Shown here in pieces: positions 1 to 10,269 of a DNA stretch of 64,000 nt. The translations under genes were made by a program, and so were the position numbers. The DNA is from Winogradskyella litoriviva (GTDB lineage: Bacteria; Bacteroidota; Bacteroidia; Flavobacteriales; Flavobacteriaceae): positions 1 to 64,000 of the forward strand of contig NZ_JABRWQ010000001.1 of the NCBI RefSeq assembly GCF_013249065.1. The letters are read 5' to 3'. The notes beneath the pieces were generated by a model. That model worked only from the letters and a program-made list of their open reading frames with translations, did not search any database and was not told the DNA's origin. How positions within the stretch are numbered: position 1 is the stretch's first letter; each line of letters starts with the position of its first letter.

Positions 1-25
1 GACTCGTTGTCTTTGTTTCGGGGTG

Positions 26-55
26 CAAATATAAAACCCTTTTTTAATCCCACAA
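26..55 (-). promoter_or_regulatory. Bacteroidota-type promoter firing out of the left window edge
   Basis: On the minus strand a TTG (53-55) is followed after 19 bases by TATATTTG (26-33), matching the Bacteroidota sigma-A pattern TTG-(17-19)-TAnnTTTG. It would drive a gene beyond the left edge, divergent from nothing visible here. The product cannot be identified. Confidence 0.6.
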
Positions 56-454
56 CTACTTTTTTAATTTTATTTCTGCCTTTTTTTTAATACCCTTGAA
101 ACCACATACATATGAATGCGTTTTTTTCTAAAATACAGTAATTTCTATTACTCATCTGTACTAACTAATAATGAAATCATCAAATTTGTACTCTGCAAAC
201 AATACGAGAATAACATAATTAACATTACAAGGACTAAATAAAAGTATACATAGATTATCTACTAACTATACATAATGAATGACGCAGTGATACTATAGCA
301 TGCCTTACTCTAAATAACTAATGATTTAAATAATACAAGAATAATAAGTTTATCGCCATAACTGATATTGCAGCATCATGTTTTGAGTCTTAATATAGTA
401 TGCTAAAGACATATAATTATATTTCTATAACGTATAACAGGCAAATAAACTATA
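56..454. other. gene-free AT-rich spacer
   Basis: About 400 bases downstream of the porin gene. I see no ORF with coding character, no tRNA-like fold and no palindromic repeat of the type found after 45 kb. It probably contains the 3' end of the porin transcript and the upstream region of the off-window gene. Confidence 0.5.
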
Positions 455-2422
455 TTACAGAAAGAAATCCCACACTAATCCAAATCGAATAGCGAAGTCT
501 CTATATGGCTGATTAGGAGCGGAAAAATAATTATAACCCGTCATGGATGAATTAAAATGTTCCAATTTAAAAAATATACGTGTCTGCCTAACCTTTGCAT
601 TAATAAAAAAATCAAATCTCGGAAATCCACCTAACTCAGTTTCATTCTGTGTATAGAATTCCGCCAACAAAGGATCATAACCATTCATATTATATTTTGT
701 AAAATAATTGAAAGTTACACCTGTTTGTAGCTTTAATGACTTTTTAAATAACTCATCAGTATAATAAAGTGTATTTCTAGTTATAACGGACGGGATGTTG
801 AGAACATCTTCATCACTTACAACATTTTGATACATCAATGTATTATCTAATGCAAACTTTCCCGCTTTAAATTCTTTCTGGAACTTAACTCTAAAATATT
901 GAAGTGGATTAGTATATTGTTTCGGCACAATATTATTGAAATCAACTATTGTTCCTTCATTATTAAAATACGTATAATTATCTATATTAGAAATATCTAA
1001 ACTTGCATTTATCAAACTTTTTGAATACAAATTAAACCTTACTTGTTGTGTATTTACATTCTTAAAACGATCAACATTATTCCAATTATACTTGACATAA
1101 TCACTTTGATATAATAGATAGTTATAATTTGGTAATCTCGTATTAATATATATACCACCTAATAGAGTTAAATCTTCATTCAATTTAAAACTTACTGTTC
1201 CATTTAAATAACTCCCAACAAATGTGTCTGAAAGATTAATTCCACCTTTACCAGAAATATTAAACCCTTTCAATTTTTTATTATATTCACCATCTAATCC
1301 AAAAAAATTGGCCTTCAATCTATTCGGTATTGTTTCACCTGACACCAACACAATTCCATTATATCCATAATTAATATCATTATAATTAAGGGCTAATTGA
1401 AGCTGTCCGATTAAATTATTGGAATATTTTAATCCCATAGAAGTATTAAAATACTCTAAAGTTACCTTGTCATTAATACTACTACTAAAATAATCACCAA
1501 AAAAATCACTTGCTGCTGATGTTTGAGTATATTGAAAATATTTGTCTTCGAATAAAACTTTATTAAAAATTATAAGATTATCATTGTTAATAGAATCATT
1601 CTTCTTTATTAAGTTATAAGAATGTTCAAAATAAAAACGTTTGCCTTTTAATATATTCTCAGCATTTTCAAAATTTGGATCAAATACAGATCTATCAATG
1701 AACTCTACATTTCCTGAAGTAAAATCTTCTAAATCCTCAGTTTGTAATCCACCATTTTCTTGATTTAATAGGTCTTGCATTACAATATAGCCTAGTGCAT
1801 TATAACGTTTGTTTTTGGTTTTATAATTTGAAGTGAATCGAAAATTACCAGTACTCGTTAGTGCATTTTGATAATTACCTAAAGATCTAAGTCCCTTATA
1901 TGCAATGGAGAAATTAAATTGCTTCGTTAAATTAATAGTAAAAAATGCATCTAAGACCTGTCCTTGCTCAAATGCCGTTTTATATGTTAACCGTGTCCAA
2001 GGTGTTGCTACTTCATAAAATTTTATATCATCATGCTCTAAATAATTAAAATGTCTTGATCTTGCACCGAATAATGGAATCATAGCATTATCTGCAGAAT
2101 TAAAACTTAATGTGTTGTAAGTTTGTCCAATATTAGCAAATGGCATTAAACCGAAATTATCTTTTTGCAGGTAATTAAATTTATATTCTTTTTTTATTGA
2201 AATGGTAGTATCTATCTCTGTAGAATCTATGACATGATTAAATTCTACATACATATCTATAGTGGCTAATTTTTCGAAACCTTTTAATCTATTTGTTGAA
2301 GTAGAATCATTTTCTGAAGTATTACCACCCTTTGGCAGGTTTCTACCATTTAGTTTAGTTTGGGAAACTAAACTCGAGGTAATCAAACCGAAAAACAATA
2401 TGCTAAAAAATCTAATATGCAT
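455..2422 (-). CDS. putative outer-membrane porin (Bacteroidota putative-porin family)
   Basis: A 655-residue protein with an N-terminal signal peptide (about residues 1-20, ending near SLVSQ). The rest is rich in alternating aromatic/polar stretches and Asn/Tyr, as expected of a large beta-barrel, and it ends in an aromatic residue region (VWDFFL), typical of outer-membrane barrels. The layout matches the uncharacterised 'putative porin' family common in Flavobacteriaceae. It is the last gene on the minus strand of this block, about 135 bases after the subtilisin gene and separated from it by a terminator, so it is probably transcribed on its own. Substrate unknown. Porin assignment is inferred from overall composition, length and end signals, not from a specific motif. 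Confidence 0.75.
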   Translation of the reverse strand: MHIRFFSILFFGLITSSLVSQTKLNGRNLPKGGNTSENDSTSTNRLKGFEKLATIDMYVEFNHVIDSTEIDTTISIKKEYKFNYLQKDNFGLMPFANIGQTYNTLSFNSADNAMIPLFGARSRHFNYLEHDDIKFYEVATPWTRLTYKTAFEQGQVLDAFFTINLTKQFNFSIAYKGLRSLGNYQNALTSTGNFRFTSNYKTKNKRYNALGYIVMQDLLNQENGGLQTEDLEDFTSGNVEFIDRSVFDPNFENAENILKGKRFYFEHSYNLIKKNDSINNDNLIIFNKVLFEDKYFQYTQTSAASDFFGDYFSSSINDKVTLEYFNTSMGLKYSNNLIGQLQLALNYNDINYGYNGIVLVSGETIPNRLKANFFGLDGEYNKKLKGFNISGKGGINLSDTFVGSYLNGTVSFKLNEDLTLLGGIYINTRLPNYNYLLYQSDYVKYNWNNVDRFKNVNTQQVRFNLYSKSLINASLDISNIDNYTYFNNEGTIVDFNNIVPKQYTNPLQYFRVKFQKEFKAGKFALDNTLMYQNVVSDEDVLNIPSVITRNTLYYTDELFKKSLKLQTGVTFNYFTKYNMNGYDPLLAEFYTQNETELGGFPRFDFFINAKVRQTRIFFKLEHFNSSMTGYNYFSAPNQPYRDFAIRFGLVWDFFL

Positions 2423-2502
2423 TTATATAGTTCTAAATTTCAAACAAAGTAAACTCTATTTTATTGTATCTATGCACAATATTACAATTTAGTTAACATA
2501 AA

Positions 2503-2532
2503 AAAGACCAACAAGTATTTTTGTTGATCTTT
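2503..2532 (-). terminator. intrinsic terminator after the subtilisin gene
   Basis: A 12-bp stem (2503-2514 with 2521-2532, one G·U pair in RNA) with a 6-base loop. On the minus strand the 3' arm runs into T-rich sequence. It sits 26 bases beyond the stop of the S8 peptidase gene. Confidence 0.75.
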
Positions 2533-2557
2533 AATATCACTGTTGAATAAATCTTAT

Positions 2558-4510
2558 TTATTCTATTATAATTTTTTGAGAGGTTTTGTTATTTCCTTGA
2601 GTAATATTAACAATGTAAATCCCAGATTCAACTTCTCCTAAATTAATAGCAGCATTAAACTGTGTTGAGTTTTTAGAATATGTATTTTTATAAACAATAC
2701 GTCCTCTTGTATCAATTACACTTACCTTTACACTATTATCAATGTTATTACCAAAATTAATAGTGAAATCACCTTTATTTGGATTAGGATAAATCACTAA
2801 ATCTTCAGACAATGTGTTTTCATTTGTACTTAATGAAAGATTATTACCAGTAACTATGAGTGAATAGTCTTGAGTTTGAGGACCAAAAACAGGTATAGCG
2901 GTTCCTTTTAACGTCCCTTTATGTGTTACTGTTAATGTATAAACACCTGCAGTTGGTGCGTCAATCTCAATTTTTTCAACGTTATCTACTGTGTTATCTC
3001 CTTTGGAATTAGAAAAGCCTGTTGAAGAAGAATAATCTAATTTCCATGGGAAATATGTTGTACCATCTTTTGTTAATCTTAAATCTAAATCATTTACTAA
3101 CCTAGGCGTAGCATCATTCAAAGTCCCATTAGAAATACTGTTGGCTGGCATATCTGTCCAACATAAAGTAGCAATTAATTTATCACCAGCTTGAGCGGAA
3201 AATGTATAAGTATACGTTTGATTTTGTGCCATATTTAATTCACTAATAACAGCATTGCTATTAGAAGCATCTAATATAGCTTCAGCCGAAGTTTTGGCAT
3301 CTAAAAATCCCCATCCAAAAATAGGGTCAGGTCCCATTGTAGCAATATCATCAATAGAAGTATGACAAACCAAACCCTTTAAAGTCGAAGAGTTCATATA
3401 AGCGTTATTTAATTGAAAATAGTACTCTTGTAAAAGTAATAATGTACCAGCTGTATTAGGCGATGCCATTGATGTACCAGAATAAGTTGCATAACCATCT
3501 GTAGGTATTGGAGACAGTAGATTTGAACCATCGGCAGCTATATCTGGCTTAATTCTTAAATCATCTGTTGGCCCCTGACTACTACCTGTATTAATAACTA
3601 AATTAGTTAACTCATAATTGCCACTAAAAATAGGTTGTTCTCCTGTTGTAGGATTGGCATTAGCCACAACCAAATTATTTTTAGCATTTTTATCTGTTGT
3701 TAATTTGTCATAACCAGCATACAAACCACCAGTATAACTAACTGTACCAGAATTCCCAGCGGAAGTTACAATTAAATATTGAGGATTATTTTTAGCAATA
3801 TTGTCAATATCATACGAATCTTGAGTGTATGCTCCCATCCACCAGGCATCTAATGTACCTTCGTCTTGTTCTACTGGAACTCCATAAGAATGATTAGAAA
3901 TTATAATTGGATTGACCGCAGCAGTGACCGCACTAACCATTTCAGCTTCATCATTAGTCCAATCATAAGATTTAATATTTACATTTGGCGCCATACCAAG
4001 AGCGTTAGGGTTAACACCTTTAGCTCCAATAGTACCTGCCACATGAGTACCATGATCGCTAAATTCAGCACCACTATCTGACAATGTAATTCTTGTAGTT
4101 GTACCAGATGCATCGGCAAATTCAGGATGCGTGTCTTGAACTATTCCACCATCCCAGACTCCAACAGTCATTCCTGTGCCATCTAAATTTAAATTTAAAC
4201 TACCGCCTGGTAGTAGTTGATTAGTTTTAGTTGCTCTACCTGCTTCTAGATTATCAGTTGATTTATAAATTGGTCGATTATCCACTATATCGTAAAGACG
4301 AGAGAACTTTAATTCATCCTTGTTAGTAATAACTGTATTAGGATTTAAAAGTAAATAAGATTGAATCCTAGCCAATCTGTTTTGCTCTTGTTGTTCTAAC
4401 TCTTTTAATAGTTCCTTATTAGCATTTGTAAGATTATTGTTTTCTGAATTTTGCCCATGTGCAAAACTGCATATTGTTAAAAACGCAACTGACAGTAAAA
4501 AGTGCTTCAT
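2558..4510 (-). CDS. secreted subtilisin-like serine protease (S8) with T9SS sorting domain
   Basis: A 650-residue precursor. A signal peptide covers about residues 1-19. The S8 triad is visible: Asp120 in VGVWDGG, His153 in DHGTHVAG, Ser347 in SGTSMASP, with the oxyanion Asn253 in TSAGNSG. A beta-sandwich region follows (about 420-560). The C-terminus (about 575-650, starting YPNPNKGDF and ending with a Lys-containing KIIIE tail) is a type A T9SS sorting domain, so the enzyme should cross the outer membrane through T9SS and be released or anchored at the surface. It lies directly downstream of the SusC/SusD/lipoprotein genes on the same strand, but a terminator at 4584-4611 separates it from them. 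Likely role (inference): extracellular proteolysis feeding the SusCD pair. Confidence 0.92.
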   Translation of the reverse strand: MKHFLLSVAFLTICSFAHGQNSENNNLTNANKELLKELEQQEQNRLARIQSYLLLNPNTVITNKDELKFSRLYDIVDNRPIYKSTDNLEAGRATKTNQLLPGGSLNLNLDGTGMTVGVWDGGIVQDTHPEFADASGTTTRITLSDSGAEFSDHGTHVAGTIGAKGVNPNALGMAPNVNIKSYDWTNDEAEMVSAVTAAVNPIIISNHSYGVPVEQDEGTLDAWWMGAYTQDSYDIDNIAKNNPQYLIVTSAGNSGTVSYTGGLYAGYDKLTTDKNAKNNLVVANANPTTGEQPIFSGNYELTNLVINTGSSQGPTDDLRIKPDIAADGSNLLSPIPTDGYATYSGTSMASPNTAGTLLLLQEYYFQLNNAYMNSSTLKGLVCHTSIDDIATMGPDPIFGWGFLDAKTSAEAILDASNSNAVISELNMAQNQTYTYTFSAQAGDKLIATLCWTDMPANSISNGTLNDATPRLVNDLDLRLTKDGTTYFPWKLDYSSSTGFSNSKGDNTVDNVEKIEIDAPTAGVYTLTVTHKGTLKGTAIPVFGPQTQDYSLIVTGNNLSLSTNENTLSEDLVIYPNPNKGDFTINFGNNIDNSVKVSVIDTRGRIVYKNTYSKNSTQFNAAINLGEVESGIYIVNITQGNNKTSQKIIIE

Positions 4511-4583
4511 TTTTCTTTTTTATTAAATTTTTAATGCAATATACGGCAATTTTAATTTAATCCATAAACTATAAAACAATAAA

Positions 4584-4611
4584 AAACCACCTAATAAAAA
4601 TTAGGTGGTTT
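4584..4611 (-). terminator. intrinsic terminator after the susCD-lipoprotein operon
   Basis: A perfect 11-bp stem (4584-4594 with 4601-4611) and 6-base loop. Read on the minus strand, the 3' arm continues into a run of T. It lies 24 bases after the lipoprotein stop, so the protease downstream needs read-through or its own promoter. Confidence 0.8.
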
Positions 4612-4635
4612 AGATATAATTAAAAACTTTAATTA

Positions 4636-5364
4636 TTAATTAATAGTAAAAGTAGCTGATGAATTTGAACCAGCTAATGTTGTTTCAGCCACTAATACAC
4701 CATCAGCAGTTGAAACCGAGAACGTAGGTCCTCCATCACCATAAGAATCATAAACTACAATCCCGTATTCACCAGATTCTAAACAGAAGTTAAAAGACAA
4801 TTCAGCAAAATCATCAGCAGGGTTAGCATACGGTCCGCCCGAACCAATTAAAGTTGCTCCACCTGTTAAACTATACATTTCCCATGTAGTTTCATCTGGC
4901 CAAGTATCTAAAGTTAGAAAAAGCGTTGTAACTGTATTTAAACATTCCTCAGTAAAATTGATAGTTAAATCATTACCGAAAGAAATTCCAACTTCTTCTT
5001 CAAAACTTAATACTAAAGTTTGATTTACATACTCTAAAGCTTCATCATCTGTTACGGTTACAGAAATTGTTCCAACATTACTATTTGCCGGAATCGTCAC
5101 TGTACTAGGTACAGTATAAGAAGCAGCTAAAGTAGAAGACTCATCAACTGACACAGTATAGGTTCTATCTGTCCCAGAAACTTCACTTGCAGCTACAGTA
5201 ACATCAATTGTTTCCGTAGCATTCTTTACAATTTCTATAACCTTTGGAGTTGGCTCAAATCCAACATGGTTAGATAATTTTGACTCCAAAATGTCATCTT
5301 GACTACAGTTCGTAAACAAACTAGATATAGCCAAAATGGTAAATATTTTTAAATAATTTTTCAT
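4636..5364 (-). CDS. SusCD-associated surface lipoprotein with Calx-beta-like and gingipain-type repeat domains
   Basis: A 242-residue lipoprotein: signal peptide then lipobox SLFTNC (Cys20) and an acidic SQDD after the Cys, the pattern seen in surface-exported Bacteroidota lipoproteins. Residues about 35-125 form a beta-sandwich resembling Calx-beta or DUF4843-like domains (VTIPANSNVGTISVTVTDDE). Residues about 145-240 carry a DxWPxETxW ... DSYGDGG pattern, found in extracellular protease-associated domains of this phylum. It starts 15 bases after the SusD stop and is presumably the third gene of the operon, acting as an accessory substrate-binding protein. The domain names are by eye and need a profile search. 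Confidence 0.75.
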   Translation of the reverse strand: MKNYLKIFTILAISSLFTNCSQDDILESKLSNHVGFEPTPKVIEIVKNATETIDVTVAASEVSGTDRTYTVSVDESSTLAASYTVPSTVTIPANSNVGTISVTVTDDEALEYVNQTLVLSFEEEVGISFGNDLTINFTEECLNTVTTLFLTLDTWPDETTWEMYSLTGGATLIGSGGPYANPADDFAELSFNFCLESGEYGIVVYDSYGDGGPTFSVSTADGVLVAETTLAGSNSSATFTIN

Positions 5365-5379
5365 AATACTAATTCAAAT

Positions 5380-6900
5380 TTAATTTTGTACCGTAATAGC
5401 AGGATTATTATTCAACTCAGATTGTGGTATTTCAGGAGAAACATTATCTGCATCATATACTACGGTTGCACCTGGCTGAAAAGCGTGGTTTGTACCTCTA
5501 GTAATAGTTGCTTGATTACGTTTCAACGCAAAATAAGATTTACCTTCACCCCACATTTCTATACGCGTTTGTAAGTAAATAAAATCTAATAAATCCTGTC
5601 CAGTTAAAGGATCAACTAAAGCGGCAGCTTCCGTTGCACCCATTCTAATATTTAATAAATCTTTTAATCTAGTTTTCGCAGTCGTCTCATCACCAGTTTT
5701 AGCAGATGACTCAGCACTTAATAGATAAAACTCCTCAACTCTCATATAAACATAATCAGTAGTCATAGGATTTTGTGAAAACACTTGTCTACTAGGAGCA
5801 AAAAACTTGTTAATTGGCATTAAATGATTAGTTTCAGTAGGAGAATCTAAAAATTGTTGCTTTCTAATATCATTGTCTGGAATTTGAGCAAATAAAGCAT
5901 CATCTATAGCTTTTCTATCTCCTGCAGCAGCATAACTATAAGAGTATAAATCAACTATTCCCCACCAACTAACTAAACCTATACCTAAATCTGCAGTAAG
6001 ATCATAACCCCACATCCAAGCGCTTGAATTTACATCATTAAAACCAGACCCACTTCCAGGATAAGCCAACTCACCAGCTGTAAGCATAGAATACTCACCA
6101 CTATTCACAATAGACTCAGATACAATTTTTGCATTTGGATAATCTCCCATTGCAGCATATGTATAAGCTAAAAGTCCTTGAGCTACTGACTTATTAATAT
6201 AGTGTTTTAATGGTCTATTAAAACCATCTAACAACTCTACCGCACTAGTTAAGTCTGATAAAATTAAATCATAAACCTGTGAAGCTGGTACTTTAGCAAA
6301 ACTAGTATCTTCAGGATCCGACGTGTAAAAAGGTAAAATCTCTTGATTAGGATCATATCCTCTTTGGAAAATCTGAGCTAAATAAAAATAACCATAAGCT
6401 CTTAACGCTTTAGATTGTCCTAAAATATATTTAGCTTCATCAGTTTCAGGTACAGCATCTTCTCCACCAGACTGAGCAATCAATAAATTAGCGGTATTAA
6501 GCACTCTATAAAGGTAATTCCACATTATTTCATTCTCATCGTCAGAAAAATTCGTAGTAAATACCATATTAGAGGTTCCTGCATACCAACTATATGTATT
6601 AGTAGACAATGCCATATCACCACAAAGCATATCTGTCCATACATCAATACCTTTATGTCCAATATCATAATGTCTTCCTGCATCATCACCTAGTGCGCCA
6701 AAACGTTGTATCATAAAGGAATAAATACCATTTAAAGATCCCTCTACCAAAGCAGGGTTTACTTCAATATTATCTGCAAAATCTGCATCTGTTAATTCAG
6801 ATGTATCTCTTTGCGGTTCTAAAAAATCATCTCCACAACTCAGTGTGAAGGATGCTATTGCAAGTGCAAAAGCATAAAATAAAACATTTCTTTTCATCAT
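5380..6900 (-). CDS. SusD/RagB-family substrate-binding outer-membrane lipoprotein
   Basis: A 506-residue lipoprotein, lipobox SFTLSC (Cys22) followed by GDDFLEP, the classic start of SusD/RagB proteins. The N-terminal segment NPALVEGSLNGIYSFM and the following helical TPR-like regions (ALRAYGYFYLAQIF at about 165; GLLAYTYAAMGDYPNAK at about 240; VYMRVEEFYLLSAESSAKTGD at about 385) match the family. The protein caps the SusC barrel and captures ligand. The gene starts 9 bases after the SusC stop, so the two are co-transcribed. The ligand is unknown; a protease rather than a glycosidase is linked to it. Confidence 0.95.
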   Translation of the reverse strand: MMKRNVLFYAFALAIASFTLSCGDDFLEPQRDTSELTDADFADNIEVNPALVEGSLNGIYSFMIQRFGALGDDAGRHYDIGHKGIDVWTDMLCGDMALSTNTYSWYAGTSNMVFTTNFSDDENEIMWNYLYRVLNTANLLIAQSGGEDAVPETDEAKYILGQSKALRAYGYFYLAQIFQRGYDPNQEILPFYTSDPEDTSFAKVPASQVYDLILSDLTSAVELLDGFNRPLKHYINKSVAQGLLAYTYAAMGDYPNAKIVSESIVNSGEYSMLTAGELAYPGSGSGFNDVNSSAWMWGYDLTADLGIGLVSWWGIVDLYSYSYAAAGDRKAIDDALFAQIPDNDIRKQQFLDSPTETNHLMPINKFFAPSRQVFSQNPMTTDYVYMRVEEFYLLSAESSAKTGDETTAKTRLKDLLNIRMGATEAAALVDPLTGQDLLDFIYLQTRIEMWGEGKSYFALKRNQATITRGTNHAFQPGATVVYDADNVSPEIPQSELNNNPAITVQN

Positions 6901-6909
6901 TTCTTTTTT

Positions 6910-9900
6910 TTAAAATTGAATTTTTAATCCTAAACTATAAACTGTCATAGGTGGATATCTATAAATACTTGAATTTCCTGATTCTGAAGTTGCTGGATTA
7001 AAACCATCTCTATGAGTAAACAACAATAAATTGTCACCAGAAACATATACATTCAACCTAGAAATACCAGTATCTTTAAGTGCATTTTCTGTTAATGTGT
7101 AACCAAGTTGCAAATTGTTTAAAGATAAATAATCTGCTTTAGTTAAAAATCTTGAAGACGTTGAATCAAAATTAGCATCAGCACTATAATCGTCAGAAAG
7201 TCTAGGGATATTAGTTATATCACCAGGCTGTTGCCATCTATCTCTTACATCAGTATGCCAGTTATCAGAACCAACTTTACCATTACCCATTAAAGATCTA
7301 TAATTAGAGTCATAAGCATAACCACCAATACTATAAGAAAACTGTGTTGCTAAACTAAAGTTTTTATAACCTAAATTTAATCTAAATGCACCTCTTAACT
7401 TAGGGATAGAACTTTTACCAATATACTTTTGCGTAGCTTCAGAATATACAGTAGTTGTTGTTTTATTTACGTTAGCATTCGCATTAGCTGCTTTGTAAAG
7501 AACCATATTAGTAATGGCAACATCTGTTGCTTCATTATAAATTCCATTACCATCAATATCGTCATAATACAAATTCCAAAGTCCAGAACCATTAGCGGCA
7601 TCAACACCTGCCCACTCACGAGTAAAGAAGTCATAAACAGACTTACCTTCAGAGATTGCAAAAATACTACCACCTCTATCATCAAAAATCTTAACCTCAC
7701 CAGTAATTTGGTCTATAGGCATTTCGGTAATTTCATTACTTAACATTTCTCCATTTACACCAAGACTTAAGCTAAAGTCACCACTGTTCTTAGGTTGTAT
7801 AATATTAGCATTAATATCAAATTCTAAACCTTTGTTTGTTAACTTACCGTCATTAATGAAAGAAGATATAAATCCACTAGAACCAGGTAAACTTTGTTCA
7901 AAAAATAGATTTTCAGTATTAGCTATATAATAATCAACATTAACATCTAAAGTATTGTTAAACCATGTACTTTCAAATCCAAATGAAGTTATTTTCTTAG
8001 TCTCCCAAGTTAAGTCTGGGTTTGATCTCTCAGTATCTGGTGTAAATGAATACTCATCAGTGTTACCAATACCAAATATTTGCCAACCGTAACGTAGTCT
8101 ATCTCCTTGATCTCCTATGACACCATAACTACCTTTAAGTTTAAAATAATCTATTGCATTTACTGAAGACATAAAATCTTCTTTACTCATTATCCATCCT
8201 GCACCAACAGACCAGAATGTTCCCCACTTATCATTTATAAAACGAGATGACCCATCACGTCTAATAGATGCCGTTAAATAATACTTATCATCTAGATCAT
8301 AATTCATCTGACCAAAATAACTTTCTAACGTCCAACGAAGAGAATAAGAACCAGGCTTACCGATAGTAGTTGTATATTGATCCAAATCTAAAGTATTAGG
8401 CAATATAGCTCTACTTTTGTAAGCATACATTCTATTAAACTCATAAGAAGTTGCTTCATGAGCACCAAAAACTTCTAATGAGTGCTTATCATTAGCACCA
8501 AATGATGTTTTATACCTTAATAAGGTAAGAAAGTTATCATTAGTTCTAGTACTGATTCGCTTGAATAAACGACCATAAATATCTTCTGCAGCAGCAGCAC
8601 CATAGTAAGGGTTGTCTCTATCACTATAATCAAAATTCTCCCTTTGCGTACCATATCTATTTTCTAAAGTTAAACCTTTAGCTAAATCGATATTAAAATA
8701 AACGTTACCAAACAAACTGTTATCATAACTTCTAGTTAGATTGTATGTTGCATCGGCAATACCGTTAGTTGCTGTAGAGAATCTTCTAGAGTTATCTCCT
8801 ATACCATTGTTAAATTGGTTATCACCATAATCAAACTGAGATCCTCCAAAAATTGGATCATAAATTTTATTTCCATCTTGGTCTCTAAGAAAAATAGAAT
8901 AAATTCTTGGAGAGGCATTAGCCATTAAAAAGATACTACCTGTATCGGTAGTCTGACCATTTTGCGTTGTTCTAGAACCTGTGTAAGTAACATTTGCTCC
9001 TACTTTTAACCAATCGTTAACTTCGTGATCCACATTAATTCTACCTGTATATCTTCTAAAGTCAGAATTTATTCCCGCCCCATCATCATTAAGAAAACCT
9101 AAAGACGTTGAATACGTAGTAGTTTCGTTACCACCAGACATTGAAATATTAGCCTCTTGTCTATAACCAGTACGAAAAGCATAATCCGCCCAGTTTTCAG
9201 GAGTATATCTTCTAGTAACACCAGAATTAAACTCTCCTGTCGTAGGGTTTATTAATTGGCTACCAGCAGTATCCCATAAATTATAATAAGGACTTATTCC
9301 ATTAGTAGCATCAAACAAGTTATTACTTGCATATTGTGCAGGGTTAGAATTCCCACTTAACATAGCGTTAGTTCTAACAGCATCCCAAGAAAGTTCAATA
9401 TACTCTTCTGGAGACTCAATTACATCATAAGTTGGTAATGAAAAAGAAGATACACTCGTTTTAAAATCAACATCTATAAACGATTTTGTTTTACTCCCTT
9501 TATTAGTTGTAATCAAAACTACACCATTTGCTCCTCTAGAACCATAAATTGATGTTGCAGCAGCATCTTTCAAAATAATTAAACTTTTAATATCATTTTG
9601 ATTAATTGCATTAATTTGACCACCGTAAGGCACACCATCAACTACATATAATGGATCTCTATTACCATTTACTGATCCAAAACCTCTAATTCTAATAGTG
9701 GCACTTGTACCTGGCTGACCAGTTGTCTGAATAACGTTTACACCAGCTGCTTCCCCTCTTAATGCCTGAGAAACATTTGAAAACGTTTTAGCTTCAATTT
9801 CTTCAACATCAACTGTTGCCGCAGAACCTGTAAAAGCCTCCTTAGTTGTAGTACCATAACCTACAACTACAACTTCATCAAGTGCATTAGCATCTTCTAA

Positions 9901-10185
9901 AGCAACATTATAAGTGCTACCAGCACCTATTGTAACTTCTCCAGGCGTCATACCTACGTAAGAAATCACTAAAACATCTCCTTGATTAACTTTGATAGTA
10001 AATTTACCATCAAAATCTGTTTGTTGACCCTTTGAGGTCCCTTTTACAATTACACTAGCACCAGGAAGGGGTAAACCATCTGACTTCGTTGTAACTGTAC
10101 CTGTGACAGTTTTCTCTTGTGCAAAAGAAAATTGCATCACGAACGCCATAAAAAGCGTTAATAACCATGTTAATTTTAATTTCAT
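6910..10185 (-). CDS. SusC/RagA-family TonB-linked outer-membrane transporter
   Basis: A 1091-residue precursor. A signal peptide (about 1-22, MQFSFAQ) is followed by a carboxypeptidase-D regulatory-like domain (about 26-105, GTSKGQQTDFDGKFTIKV). A TonB box-like DEVVVVGYG comes next (about 103-111), then the plug (about 115-235, containing RIRGFGSVNGNRDPLYVVDG and ILKDAAATSIYGSRGANGV). A 22-stranded-type barrel extends to a terminal Phe. It imports a ligand into the periplasm with energy from TonB, together with the SusD partner immediately downstream. The long upstream spacer (10186-10399) contains two inverted repeats that could be an operator. Confidence 0.95.
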   Translation of the reverse strand: MKLKLTWLLTLFMAFVMQFSFAQEKTVTGTVTTKSDGLPLPGASVIVKGTSKGQQTDFDGKFTIKVNQGDVLVISYVGMTPGEVTIGAGSTYNVALEDANALDEVVVVGYGTTTKEAFTGSAATVDVEEIEAKTFSNVSQALRGEAAGVNVIQTTGQPGTSATIRIRGFGSVNGNRDPLYVVDGVPYGGQINAINQNDIKSLIILKDAAATSIYGSRGANGVVLITTNKGSKTKSFIDVDFKTSVSSFSLPTYDVIESPEEYIELSWDAVRTNAMLSGNSNPAQYASNNLFDATNGISPYYNLWDTAGSQLINPTTGEFNSGVTRRYTPENWADYAFRTGYRQEANISMSGGNETTTYSTSLGFLNDDGAGINSDFRRYTGRINVDHEVNDWLKVGANVTYTGSRTTQNGQTTDTGSIFLMANASPRIYSIFLRDQDGNKIYDPIFGGSQFDYGDNQFNNGIGDNSRRFSTATNGIADATYNLTRSYDNSLFGNVYFNIDLAKGLTLENRYGTQRENFDYSDRDNPYYGAAAAEDIYGRLFKRISTRTNDNFLTLLRYKTSFGANDKHSLEVFGAHEATSYEFNRMYAYKSRAILPNTLDLDQYTTTIGKPGSYSLRWTLESYFGQMNYDLDDKYYLTASIRRDGSSRFINDKWGTFWSVGAGWIMSKEDFMSSVNAIDYFKLKGSYGVIGDQGDRLRYGWQIFGIGNTDEYSFTPDTERSNPDLTWETKKITSFGFESTWFNNTLDVNVDYYIANTENLFFEQSLPGSSGFISSFINDGKLTNKGLEFDINANIIQPKNSGDFSLSLGVNGEMLSNEITEMPIDQITGEVKIFDDRGGSIFAISEGKSVYDFFTREWAGVDAANGSGLWNLYYDDIDGNGIYNEATDVAITNMVLYKAANANANVNKTTTTVYSEATQKYIGKSSIPKLRGAFRLNLGYKNFSLATQFSYSIGGYAYDSNYRSLMGNGKVGSDNWHTDVRDRWQQPGDITNIPRLSDDYSADANFDSTSSRFLTKADYLSLNNLQLGYTLTENALKDTGISRLNVYVSGDNLLLFTHRDGFNPATSESGNSSIYRYPPMTVYSLGLKIQF

Positions 10186-10269
10186 AAAACAATTATTTGA
10201 GTTAGTCTAGTTGCAAACATCTTAATTAAATATTAAATAAGCAAGGCTTTTTGCTAAAAAAATGTTAAC

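Noticed and set aside
1..454. Possible tRNA or small gene at the left edge
   Set aside because: Only an outward-facing promoter is visible; no cloverleaf or coding frame could be supported.
4584..4611. Hairpins at 2503, 4584, 19363, 26067, 31211, 41747 and 43867 as members of the palindromic repeat families
   Set aside because: Each has its own stem sequence, lies just after a stop codon and has a T-run, so they are ordinary terminators; none shares the GTCA tag or the repeat cores.
7429..7743. Plus-strand open frames inside susC and other long genes
   Set aside because: They are shadows of strongly conserved genes on the other strand, without signal, domain or promoter support.
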